A stretch of 64,000 bases of DNA from Actinomyces culturomici (GTDB taxonomy: Bacteria; Actinomycetota; Actinomycetes; Actinomycetales; Actinomycetaceae): assembly GCF_900499005.1 (NCBI RefSeq), contig NZ_LS991316.1, positions 586,064 to 650,063 of the forward strand, read 5' to 3'. The notes below the pieces were generated by a model, which worked only from the letters and a program-made list of their open reading frames with translations, did no database searches and had not been told where the DNA came from. The position numbers and the translations under genes were made by a program. Every line of letters starts with the position of its first letter. Positions within the stretch are counted from its first letter, which is position 1. Shown in pieces: positions 1 to 7,388 of this stretch.

Positions 1-295
1 TCGTGGGCGGGGTCGGAGTGGAATAAGGGGCGGGGGGGGCGGCGGGGGAGTCGACGCCGAGCTCGGCGCGCGCGGCCTCGGAGAGCTCGAGGGCGCGCGG
101 CAGGCCCGGCACGCGCTGGAGGTAGCCGCAGCGTTCGAGGGCGTCGAGGTGGTGCTTGACGGTCGAGGGCGAGGCGAGGCCGACCCTCTCGGCGATCTCG
201 CGCACCGAGGGCGGGAAGCCGTGGGAGCGCACCTCCTCGTGGACGACGAGGAGGATCTCGCGCTGCCTGGCTGAAAGTCCGTCCGAGCGTGTCAT
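1..295 (-). CDS. lexA: LexA SOS repressor, N-terminal part (runs off the left edge)
   Basis: The first ~98 residues of LexA read from an ATG at 295, preceded by a GGGAGGAC ribosome site. They contain the winged-helix DNA-binding domain: RQREIL near residue 10, FPPSVREIAERVGL near 27-40 and SPSTVKHHLDALE near 42-54. The self-cleavage site and Ser/Lys dyad lie beyond the window. LexA represses DNA-damage genes and is cut when RecA filaments form. It is divergent from a LysM gene with three LexA-box-like sites between them, the arrangement of mycobacterial lexA/Rv2719c and Bacillus lexA/yneA. The first residues are unusually short of acidic extension, so this start is likely. Confidence 0.93.
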   Translation of the reverse strand, partial: MTRSDGLSARQREILLVVHEEVRSHGFPPSVREIAERVGLASPSTVKHHLDALERCGYLQRVPGLPRALELSEAARAELGVDSPAAPPAPYSTPTPPT

Positions 296-384
296 GGGTC
301 CTCCCGGATTCGAGGCGCCGGACGCAAATGCCTATGGCGCCTGTTCCACTTGCAGGGCCAGGGTATCCGAGCCCGGCGCGGAGA

Positions 385-400
385 TGAAACATTTGTTCGA
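385..400. promoter_or_regulatory. LexA (SOS) box 1
   Basis: TGAAACATTTGTTCGA matches the actinobacterial SOS box TCGAAC-N4-GTTCGA at 10 of 12 defined positions, with a perfect right half. It lies about 90 bp upstream of lexA and about 85 bp upstream of the LysM gene, so it could control either. Confidence 0.75.
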
Positions 401-432
401 GAGGGTCTCGACTTCGCCTCCGCTACCTGATA

Positions 433-463
433 TCGTACAGGTGTTCGACGAACATGTGTACGA
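433..463. promoter_or_regulatory. LexA (SOS) boxes 2 and 3, abutting tandem pair
   Basis: Two sites share one base at 448. TCGTACAGGTGTTCGA (433-448) matches 11 of 12 defined positions of TCGAAC-N4-GTTCGA; ACGAACATGTGTACGA (448-463) matches 10 of 12. The centres are 15 bp apart, so two LexA dimers would bind at a fixed angular offset. The pair ends 20 bp before the LysM start, a position that would block transcription. Confidence 0.78.
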
Positions 464-483
464 TTCGCGAGAAGGAGCACCTC

Positions 484-954
484 ATGAGCACGTCCTCGGC
501 GATCCGCCTTCAGGCCCGTCCGGTCGGGCGCGCGCGTCTCGCTTCGGTTCCCGATTTTCCGGGCGCCGACGTCCTTCCGCTTGAGTCGGCTCCCTCCGCC
601 CGTCGTCGGCGCGAGGCCCTCCGTCTCGACCCGCCGTCGTGCCGCCGCCGTCCCGCGCTGCGCGTCCGCTCGGCCGCCGAGTCGTCGATGTCTCTGCGCC
701 GCGTCCTCGTCGGTTCGCTCGCGACCCTCGCCCTCGGCATCGTCGGCGCGGGGGCCGGACTCCTCGTCTCGCCGGGCGCCTACGACGGCCCGACGACGCT
801 CCACGCCGTCACGGCGGGGGAGTCGGTCTGGTCGATCGCCCAGACCGTCGCGACGGATCGTCCCCTCGAAGACGTCGTCACCGACATCGAGTCCCTCAAT
901 GGCGTCGACGGCGCCCTCATCGTCGGCCAGCTCCTCGAGGTGCCCGTCCGCTGA
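484..954 (+). CDS. LysM-domain SOS-induced division inhibitor (Rv2719c/DivS/YneA-like)
   Basis: A 156-aa protein with a low-complexity Arg/Ala/Pro N-terminal half, one membrane segment near residues 72-94 (VLVGSLATLALGIVGAGAGL) and a C-terminal LysM domain (HAVTAGESVWSIAQTVA ... IVGQLLEVPVR). LysM binds peptidoglycan. Single-pass LysM proteins divergent from lexA (YneA in Bacillus, Rv2719c/ChiZ in mycobacteria) are made during SOS and delay septation, so this is the likely role; it is inferred from position and domain. The ATG at 484 is chosen because AAGGAG lies 8 nt upstream; an in-frame ATG at 454 falls inside LexA box 3. A C-terminal cut of the LysM domain is not seen; it ends as expected. 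Confidence 0.85.
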   Translation: MSTSSAIRLQARPVGRARLASVPDFPGADVLPLESAPSARRRREALRLDPPSCRRRPALRVRSAAESSMSLRRVLVGSLATLALGIVGAGAGLLVSPGAYDGPTTLHAVTAGESVWSIAQTVATDRPLEDVVTDIESLNGVDGALIVGQLLEVPVR

Positions 955-1089
955 ACGCCCTTCGCGGGCGAGGCGTCCGTCGTCGATCCGGCGTTGAGGG
1001 AGGCGACCGCCTGAGCCTCCTTCCGGGTCGAGCGTCCGGGGAGAGGTGCTGCGCCTCGGGGCTCGTCGCGCGCCCCGGGGAGCGGGTGA

Positions 1090-1121
1090 GAAACAGGTGG
1101 GGGAGTTGTGGCACCTGTTTC
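1090..1121. promoter_or_regulatory. Perfect 10-bp inverted repeat upstream of nrdR
   Basis: GAAACAGGTG (1090-1099) and CACCTGTTTC (1112-1121) are exact inverted copies separated by 12 nt. No T-run follows, so a terminator for the LysM gene is less likely. The right arm ends 21 bp before the nrdR -10 box, overlapping the expected -35 region, so it may be an operator. It does not match the NrdR box. Confidence 0.5.
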
Positions 1122-1142
1122 CCCTGTGACCTTCCGAGCGTG

Positions 1143-1148
1143 TAGCGT
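1143..1148 (+). promoter_or_regulatory. Probable -10 box of nrdR (leaderless)
   Basis: TAGCGT fits the actinobacterial -10 pattern TANNNT and is followed after 6 nt by the GTG start, so transcription would begin at or next to the start codon. Confidence 0.55.
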
Positions 1149-1154
1149 GAGGGG

Positions 1155-1679
1155 GTGCACTGCCCCTTCTGCCACAACCCCGACTCCCGCGTCGTCGACA
1201 CGCGCATCGCCGACGACGGCGCGTCGATTCGTCGCAGGCGCGAGTGCACCGCCTGCAAGAAGCGCTTCACGACGCTCGAAACCTCGTCCTTCCAGGTCGT
1301 CAAGCGCTCCGGCGTCGTCGAGCCCTTCTCCCGCAACAAGGTCGTCGCGGGCGTGAAGAAGGCGTGCCAGGGGCGCCCCGTCTCCGATGATCAGCTGGCG
1401 ATCCTCGCCCAGCAGGTGGAGGAGCAGCTCCGCTCGACGGGCGTCTCCAACGTCTCCTCCGACGAGGTCGGCAAGGCGATCCTCCCGTTCCTCCGCGACC
1501 TCGACGTCATCGCGTACCTCCGCTTCGCCTCCGTCTATCGCGCCTTCAACACGCTCGAGGACTTCGAGGACGCGATCGCGAACCTCCGCGGACGCGAGGC
1601 CGCGCCCGCGCCGAAGAAGCGGGCGCCGCGCAAGCGAGCGAATGCGCACGAGACCGCGCCGACGCTCCTCGACGACTGA
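1155..1679 (+). CDS. nrdR: Transcriptional repressor NrdR
   Basis: A 174-aa protein with the N-terminal zinc ribbon ([16 protein letters not shown] and [10 protein letters not shown], four cysteines) followed by an ATP-cone domain ([16 protein letters not shown], about residues 48-138). NrdR binds ATP or dATP and represses ribonucleotide reductase operons. It is about 20 residues longer than typical because of a basic Lys/Arg/Ala tail. The start is GTG at 1155; the mRNA is probably leaderless. It sits downstream of the LysM SOS gene, as in mycobacteria, and converges on the acyl-CoA ligase gene. Confidence 0.95.
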   Translation: MHCPFCHNPDSRVVDTRIADDGASIRRRRECTACKKRFTTLETSSFQVVKRSGVVEPFSRNKVVAGVKKACQGRPVSDDQLAILAQQVEEQLRSTGVSNVSSDEVGKAILPFLRDLDVIAYLRFASVYRAFNTLEDFEDAIANLRGREAAPAPKKRAPRKRANAHETAPTLLDD

Positions 1680-1720
1680 ACGGTCGTACTGAATCGCGGC
1701 GCGTCCGCCCCCGACTCGCG

Positions 1721-1819
1721 CCCCAACACGCGTTTGGCGGCTTTTGGAGTGTTTGGCGGGGAGGATCGGCCCGAATATCGCCGCCAAACGTCAGGAAACA
1801 CGCCAAACGCGTGTTGGGG
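1721..1819. repeat. Long hairpin repeat (copy 1) between convergent genes
   Basis: Two 39-nt arms (1721-1759 and 1781-1819) are inverted copies: the outer 19 bp and the inner 9 bp pair perfectly and the middle 11 do not. The key motif is CAACACGCGTTTGGCGG, with an ACGCGT core. It fills the gap between the 3' ends of nrdR and the acyl-CoA ligase gene and could end transcription from both sides. A diverged homologous copy lies at about 56935-57024, also between convergent genes, which marks it as a dispersed element rather than a chance terminator. Confidence 0.8.
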
Positions 1820-1827
1820 AGGGGCGG

Positions 1828-3570
1828 TTAGTCCTCCTTCCTCCGATCGGAGAACTTGCGGATCGCCGCGGCCGCGGTGTCGATGGCCTGGGCGGCCGAA
1901 TCGGCGGCGCCGAGCACCTGCTCGCGAACCTTCTTGCGCATGACCTTGCCGAGCTGGGAGCGCGGCAGCTCGGTCATGACGACGAGCTGGCGGGGCAGGG
2001 CGTAGTGGGCGATCGACTTCTCCGCCCATTCGCGCACGTCGGCGAGCGTGATCGAGGCGCCGGCCTCGAGGACGATCGCGGCGACGACGTCCTCGCCGGA
2101 CGTTCCCGCGGGGATCCCGATGACGGCGACGTCGCGGACGCCGGGCATCGAGCGGACCGCCTCCTCGACCTGCGAGGGGTAGACGTTGAAGCCGGAGGAG
2201 TTGATCATCTCCTTGCGGCGGTCGGCCATGTGGACGAATCCGTCGTGGACCTGGACGAGATCTCCGGTGCGCAGCCAGCCCTCGAAGAGGGCCTCTTCGG
2301 TTTCCTCCGGGCGCTCCCAGTAGCCGGAGAACACCTGAGGGCCACGGGCGAGGAGCTCGCCGACCTCGCCGGGGGCGACGTCGCGCGACGGGTCCTCCGG
2401 ATCGACGATGCGGATCTCGGTCGAGGGGAAGGGGATGCCGAGGGCTCCGGGACGCCGATCCTTCGACAGGGGCGAGCCGAGGATGATCGGCGAGGCCTCC
2501 GTCATGCCGTAGCCCTCGATCATGAGACCCCCGGTCGCCTCCTCCCAGCGGCTCGCGAGCTCGCTCGACAGGGGCATCGCCCCCGAGAGGGAGAAGGTCA
2601 TCGAGGAGAGATCGACGTCCATCGTCGCGGCCGTCGCGAGCAGGCGCTCGTACATCGGGGGGACGCCGAGGAAGAAGGTGCAGGGGAGGCGCTTCTGGCT
2701 CGTGAGGATCATCGTCGTGTCGAACTTCGGGAAGAGCGCGACGGTCGCGCCGAGGCGCAATCCCGCGAAGAGTCCGATCGTGAAGCCGAAGGCGTGGAAG
2801 AGGGGGAGGACGCAGTAGAAGACCTCGGCGCCCTCGTGGAGGACGGGAACCCACGCGATCGACTGGACGACGTTCGCGAGGAGGTTCCGGTGGGTGAGGC
2901 GCGCGGCCTTCGGCACGCCCGTCGTCCCGCCCGTGTGGATGAGGAGGGCCGCGTCGTCGGGGCCGACGGGGCAGTCGCGCAGCCAGCGCGGCGACTGGGC
3001 GACCGCGTGGTCCCAGGAGCGGGCCCACGACGGCGGGCGAGTCGAGAGGGCGTCGCGCTTCTCGCGCGCCGACTTCACGGGGAGGCGGAGGAGGACCTGC
3101 GAGGGCCCGGGCAGGGCGCGCGTGAGGTCGGCGGAGAAGACCGTCGTCCCGCGATCGAGGAAGGAGAGCTTGGACAGCGACTTCTCCCAGGCGACGACGA
3201 CGCGGGCGCCGTGGCGCGCGAACTCCTCTTCGAGCTCGTGGTCGGGGGAGAGCGGGTTGTGCTCGACGGCGATCGCTCCGAGGGTCATCGTCGCGAGGAT
3301 CGCGACGACGTGCTGCGGGCAGTTCGGCATGATGAGGCCGACCCGGTCGCCGGGCCGGACGCCCGCGCGCGCGAGGACGGAGGCGGCCCGCCGGATCCGG
3401 TCGACGAGCTGGGCGTACGTGATCGGGCGGGAGAAGAAGTCGAGGGCGACGCGCTCGGGATAGCGGGCGGCCACCTCCTCGACCATCTGCGGGAGCGTCT
3501 GATCGGGGATCTCGACGATGGGGGCGACGCCGGGCGCGTAGCCGCGGCGGAGGTCGTCCGTGAGGGCCAC
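1828..3570 (-). CDS. Long-chain fatty acid--CoA ligase (AMP-forming)
   Basis: A 580-aa ANL-superfamily enzyme that activates a carboxylate (most likely a fatty acid) with ATP and CoA. Visible motifs: the P-loop-like HTGGTTGVPKAARLTH, EGYGMTEASP, GWLRTGDLV, DRRKEMINSSGFNVYP and the C-terminal LGKVMRKKV with the catalytic lysine. An insertion around residues 155-200 (basic, DALSTRPPSWARSWDHA) resembles that of bacterial FadD. The GTG at 3570 follows a GGAGG site. The gene stands alone; a palindrome lies just upstream. Substrate chain length cannot be read from the sequence. Confidence 0.9.
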   Translation of the reverse strand: MALTDDLRRGYAPGVAPIVEIPDQTLPQMVEEVAARYPERVALDFFSRPITYAQLVDRIRRAASVLARAGVRPGDRVGLIMPNCPQHVVAILATMTLGAIAVEHNPLSPDHELEEEFARHGARVVVAWEKSLSKLSFLDRGTTVFSADLTRALPGPSQVLLRLPVKSAREKRDALSTRPPSWARSWDHAVAQSPRWLRDCPVGPDDAALLIHTGGTTGVPKAARLTHRNLLANVVQSIAWVPVLHEGAEVFYCVLPLFHAFGFTIGLFAGLRLGATVALFPKFDTTMILTSQKRLPCTFFLGVPPMYERLLATAATMDVDLSSMTFSLSGAMPLSSELASRWEEATGGLMIEGYGMTEASPIILGSPLSKDRRPGALGIPFPSTEIRIVDPEDPSRDVAPGEVGELLARGPQVFSGYWERPEETEEALFEGWLRTGDLVQVHDGFVHMADRRKEMINSSGFNVYPSQVEEAVRSMPGVRDVAVIGIPAGTSGEDVVAAIVLEAGASITLADVREWAEKSIAHYALPRQLVVMTELPRSQLGKVMRKKVREQVLGAADSAAQAIDTAAAAIRKFSDRRKED

Positions 3571-3603
3571 TGGTGCCTCCGAATGGGGGTGCGGGAGAAC
3601 GTT

Positions 3604-3619
3604 CCTACGCTACCGTAGG
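3604..3619. promoter_or_regulatory. Palindromic operator candidate upstream of the acyl-CoA ligase
   Basis: CCTACG (3604-3609) and CGTAGG (3614-3619) form an inverted repeat around CTAC. On the minus strand the site contains a TAGCGT -10-like hexamer about 37 nt before the GTG start, so a dimeric repressor bound here would cover the promoter. Regulator unknown. Confidence 0.45.
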
Positions 3620-3637
3620 TTACCCTCTCGCGGAGCT

Positions 3638-3660
3638 CGCCGCCCCGCCCTCGTCGATCT
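3638..3660 (-). repeat. GATCGACGAGG-family element (reverse orientation)
   Basis: On the minus strand the sequence reads AGATCGACGAGGGCGGGGCG, matching the GC-rich element found elsewhere in the window. It lies in the short gap between serA and the acyl-CoA ligase. Confidence 0.5.
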
Positions 3661-3670
3661 CAAAGGGACG

Positions 3671-4876
3671 TCACAGGCGCGTCGTCCTCAAACGGATCGT
3701 GTCCTTCATCGAACGAATGGTCTCGAGCGCATCGACGGGCAGCTCGGAGTTGATGTCCGTCAGCACGTAGCCCGTCTGGCCGGCCGTCGCGAGGATCTGG
3801 GCGCCGATGTTCGCCCCGGTCTCGGCGAAGGTATGGTTGACGCGCGCGAGAACGCCGGGAGTGTTCGTGTGGATGAGGCGGATCCGGTAGCGCGACTCCT
3901 CGGAGACCGGGAGCTGGAGATTCGGGAGATTGACCGACATGTCGGTCGAGCCCGTCGCCTCGTAGTCGGAGATCTTGTTCGCGACGAAGCGGCCGATGTC
4001 GTACTGGGCCTCTTCCGTCGACCCGCCGATGTGCGGCGTGAGGATGACGTTGTCGAGCTTGGCGAGCGGCGAGGCGAAGGGGTCGCCGTTCTTCTTCGGC
4101 TCCTCGGGGAAGACGTCGACCGCGGCGCCGGCGAGGTGGCCGTCGACGAGCGAGGCGTGAAGCGCGTCGATGTCGACGATGAAGCCGCGCGACAGGTTGA
4201 TGAAGAGGGCGCCCGGCTTCATCATCGCGAACTCGCGGGCGCCGAAGAGGTTGGCGTTCGACTTCTGCCCGTCGACGTGGATCGAGACGATGTCCGCCTC
4301 GCGCAGGACGGACTCCATCGTCGGCATCTGGGTCGCATTGCCGAGGGCGAGGCGCTCCGCGGTGTCGTAGAAGATGACGTTGAGGCCCATCGCCTCGGCG
4401 AGGACGGAGAGCTGCGTGCCGATGTTCCCGTACCCGATGATGCCGAGGGTGTGGCCGCGGACCTCGTGGGCGCCGTCGGCCGACTTGTCCCAGATGCCGC
4501 GGTGGAGGCGCGAGTTCTTCACGGTGACGCGGCGGGAGAGGTCGATGATCTCGCCGATCGCGAGCTCGACGACCGAGCGCGTGTTCGAGTAGGGCGCGTT
4601 GAAGACGGAGATCCCGAGCTCCGTCGCGGCCGCGAGGTCGATCTGGTTCGTCCCGATGCAGAAGGCGCCGATCGCCTGGAGCTGCGGGTGGGCCTCGAGG
4701 ACCTTCCGCGTGACGGTCGTCTTCGAGCGGATGCCGAGGTAGTCGACGCCCTCGAGGGCGCGGAGGAGTTCGGGCTCGTCGAGCGCCCCGGGATTGCGAA
4801 CGACCTCGATCCCGTGCTTCGCGAAGACCTCGTCGGCGACCTTGTGGGGATTCTCGAGCAGGAGTGCGCGCGTCAT
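3671..4876 (-). CDS. serA: D-3-phosphoglycerate dehydrogenase, short ACT form
   Basis: A 401-aa enzyme catalysing the first step of serine synthesis (3-phosphoglycerate to 3-phosphohydroxypyruvate, NAD). Visible: the Rossmann motif GIIGYGNIG near residue 147, the active-site Arg of IHVDGQKSN/INLSRG, the Glu of VDVFPEEP, the His of TPHIGGSTEEAQ, and a C-terminal ACT domain (about 328-401, IRLIHTNTPGVLARVN) that binds serine for feedback inhibition. The length fits the E. coli-like ~410-aa type, lacking the extra intervening domain of the ~530-aa mycobacterial type. A CACTAT hexamer 6 nt before the ATG suggests a leaderless mRNA. Confidence 0.95.
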   Translation of the reverse strand: MTRALLLENPHKVADEVFAKHGIEVVRNPGALDEPELLRALEGVDYLGIRSKTTVTRKVLEAHPQLQAIGAFCIGTNQIDLAAATELGISVFNAPYSNTRSVVELAIGEIIDLSRRVTVKNSRLHRGIWDKSADGAHEVRGHTLGIIGYGNIGTQLSVLAEAMGLNVIFYDTAERLALGNATQMPTMESVLREADIVSIHVDGQKSNANLFGAREFAMMKPGALFINLSRGFIVDIDALHASLVDGHLAGAAVDVFPEEPKKNGDPFASPLAKLDNVILTPHIGGSTEEAQYDIGRFVANKISDYEATGSTDMSVNLPNLQLPVSEESRYRIRLIHTNTPGVLARVNHTFAETGANIGAQILATAGQTGYVLTDINSELPVDALETIRSMKDTIRLRTTRL

Positions 4877-4934
4877 GGCGCCATAGTGCCAGAAACGGCG
4901 CGGCGTCGAGCCGGGCGCCCGCCAGGCGGAAGGC

Positions 4935-7199
4935 CTACCACTCCTCCATGCCGGGCGGAAGCGGCGCGGAGTGGACGACGGCGAGATCGTGGGTCGAGCG
5001 CGTGAGCGCGACGAAGAGGTCGCCCGGCCCGTCGGCGAGGATCTCGGCGGGCTCGACGAGGACGACCGAATCGAACTCGAGGCCCTTCGACGCCGCGGCC
5101 GACAGGACCGAGACGCGCGAATCGAGGCCGCGGGCCCCCGTGAGGTCGGCGTCCCAGGCGGCGGCGCGCTCGGCGCCGACGAGGACGGCGATGCGGCCCG
5201 AGCCGGCGCCGGACTCGGCGTCGAGACGGGAGAGGGCGTCGCCCATCCGCGCGCTCGCGGCCGCCCACAGCGGATCCTCCTCCCGCGCGGTCGGCGAGCC
5301 GTCGCCGGGGACGAAGTCGACGCGGTAGCAATCGGGGACGTCGCGGACCGCGGTCATCGGGTGGGCGACCGGCTCGCCGATGCGGGCCATCACGCCTTCG
5401 GCGAGAGTCGTCAGGGTGCGGGGCGTCCGGTAGGAGACGGTGAGGACGTACTCGGCCTCGTAGGCGCGAGAGGCCGGTCCGAGGGCCTCGATCCACGTCT
5501 GCGGGCGGTGCGAGCCGCGGCGCTGGTCGAGGTCGCCGACGATCGTCATCGAGCGCGAGGGGCAGCGGCGCAGAAGGGCGCGCCACGCCATGGGGGAGAG
5601 GTCCTGCGCCTCGTCGACGACGATGTGCCCGTAGGCCCACTGCCGGTCGGCGGCCGCCTTCTCCGCGAGCGGCGTCCACTCGACCTCCGCGCGCGTCGAG
5701 GCGGCGAGCGCCTCGGCGGAGACGATCCCGCCTCCGAGGCCCTGGCCCTCGATCGCGGCGCGGGCCCTCTCGACCTCCTCGGCGTCCGCGGCGTCGCCCG
5801 CCTGGCGGCGCGCCCCGGGCAGCGGGCCGAGGAGCTCCTCGAGCTCGTCGAGGAGGGGCACGTCCGCCGGAGTCCACGGACCGGTCGATCGGGCGACGAG
5901 GGCGAGGTCACTCGCCGTGAGGGGACGGCCCGCGGCCTCGTTGATCCGCGCGAGGAGCGCGGGGCGCGCGTAGAGGCGCGCGAGGAGGGTGTGCGCGGAG
6001 GTCGGCATCCACGCGAGGTTGATGGCGCGGCGAGCGTCGATCGAGTCGCGGATCTCCGAGGTCCACGACGCGAGGTCCTCGTCGCTCACCCTGCCCGCGG
6101 AGTCGACGTCGCCGGCCTCGGTCGCGAGGCGCTTGGCGAGCTTCTTCATGAGCTCGAGGGCGAATCCCTCGCGCGCCTCGTTGTGGGTCTTGCGGGCGCG
6201 TCGCGCGTGGCGCTGCGCGGCGGCGACGTCGTCGGGGAGGAGGTCGACCTCGCGGTTCCACACGGAGAGGCGGACCGGCGCTTCGAGGGCGCGGGGGAGC
6301 GCGCGGACGGCCTCGGCGAGGAGGCGCGACCAGCCCGACCGGCCCTTGGCCTCGGCGACCCCGTGGGGCTCCGCGCCGGCCGCGGTCGTGCCGGGGAGGA
6401 GGTCGCCGATCGTCGTCGAGACGACGCCCGTCTCGCCGAGCGAGGGGAGGACCTGCTCGATGTAGCGGAGGAAGATCCGCGAAGGGCCGACGAGGAGGAC
6501 GCCGGAGCGCTCGAGGCGCTCGCGTTCGGCGTAGAGGAGGTAGGCGATCCGGTGGAGGGCCACGGCGGTCTTGCCGGTGCCAGGGCCGCCCTGAACGACG
6601 ACGAGCCCCTGCTCGACGGCGCGGATGATCCGGTCCTGCTCGGCCTGGATCGTCGCGACGATATCGCCCATGCGCCCGTCGCGCGCCTGGCCGAGCGCGC
6701 TCATGAGGGCGCCCTCGCCCTGGAGATCGAGGGCTGAGGCGCTGCCCGCCTCGAGGAGCTCGTCCTCGATCGAGGTGACGCGGCGGCGCTTCGTCTGGAT
6801 ATGGCGGCGGCGGACGACGCCGAGCGGGGCGACGGCGGTCGCCTGGTAGAAGGGCATCGCCGCGGGCGCGCGCCAATCGATGAGGAGGGGCGCGCCCGAC
6901 TCCTCGGAGAGGGAGACACGGCCGATCCGGCGCACCGCGCCGCCGTCCAGATCGAGGCGGCCGAAGACGAGGCGCTCCTCGACGCCCTCGAGGCGGGCCG
7001 CCATGTCGCCGAGGTGCGAGGACAGGGCGTCGCGCTCCGTCCACGCCTGCGCGTTGCCGACGCCGTGGGTCGCGTGCGCCTTGCGCTGACTCTCGCGGTA
7101 TGAGGCGCGCAGGGCGTCGAGACGCGAGTAGGCGGCGTCGACGAAGTCCTGCTCGGGGAGGACCTCGGGCGCCTCGGGCGTCGGGGGCTGGTCGGCCAT
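4935..7199 (-). CDS. UvrD/Rep-family HelD-like helicase
   Basis: A 754-aa superfamily 1 ATPase. An N-terminal coiled-coil region (residues ~15-60) and IDWRAPAAMPFYQA near 105 are typical of HelD, the RNA polymerase recycling factor. Walker A is GGPGTGKTAVALHR near 210, Walker B VDEAQDLSPM near 530, motif III GDLDQRRGS near 555, and the C-terminal ASKGLEFDSVVLVEP near 705. HelD proteins pry stalled RNA polymerase off DNA and some actinobacterial members (HelR) give rifamycin tolerance. Whether this one protects against rifamycins is not visible. It is a lone gene; a CACAAT box at 7240-7235 suggests a ~30-nt leader without a clear ribosome site. Confidence 0.88.
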   Translation of the reverse strand: MADQPPTPEAPEVLPEQDFVDAAYSRLDALRASYRESQRKAHATHGVGNAQAWTERDALSSHLGDMAARLEGVEERLVFGRLDLDGGAVRRIGRVSLSEESGAPLLIDWRAPAAMPFYQATAVAPLGVVRRRHIQTKRRRVTSIEDELLEAGSASALDLQGEGALMSALGQARDGRMGDIVATIQAEQDRIIRAVEQGLVVVQGGPGTGKTAVALHRIAYLLYAERERLERSGVLLVGPSRIFLRYIEQVLPSLGETGVVSTTIGDLLPGTTAAGAEPHGVAEAKGRSGWSRLLAEAVRALPRALEAPVRLSVWNREVDLLPDDVAAAQRHARRARKTHNEAREGFALELMKKLAKRLATEAGDVDSAGRVSDEDLASWTSEIRDSIDARRAINLAWMPTSAHTLLARLYARPALLARINEAAGRPLTASDLALVARSTGPWTPADVPLLDELEELLGPLPGARRQAGDAADAEEVERARAAIEGQGLGGGIVSAEALAASTRAEVEWTPLAEKAAADRQWAYGHIVVDEAQDLSPMAWRALLRRCPSRSMTIVGDLDQRRGSHRPQTWIEALGPASRAYEAEYVLTVSYRTPRTLTTLAEGVMARIGEPVAHPMTAVRDVPDCYRVDFVPGDGSPTAREEDPLWAAASARMGDALSRLDAESGAGSGRIAVLVGAERAAAWDADLTGARGLDSRVSVLSAAASKGLEFDSVVLVEPAEILADGPGDLFVALTRSTHDLAVVHSAPLPPGMEEW

Positions 7200-7388
7200 G
7201 CGCGTGCCTCACTGGTCGGGTTCTGCGGCCATCCATTGTGCCCCATCCGACACTCGGGGGCTCATCGGCGCGCTCGCGGGAACCGGGGGATTCGCCGTCG
7301 GCGCAAAACGCCGTCGCGGCCGCGCCCTCGGCCCCGCATCCGGGTAGCGTGGAGGGACCAGCGGAGAAGACCGGGGAAGGGGGCCGCC

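Noticed and set aside
454-483. Upstream ATG for the LysM gene
   Set aside because: It lies inside a LexA box, has no ribosome site, and the ATG at 484 has AAGGAG at the right distance.
1744-3618. Long open frame on the + strand opposite the acyl-CoA ligase gene (and similar very long frames at 31675-35091 minus and 49650-52784 minus)
   Set aside because: They have Arg/Gly/Val/Asp-rich sequence without domains and lie exactly over genes with clear families; GC-rich codon bias keeps the opposite frames open.
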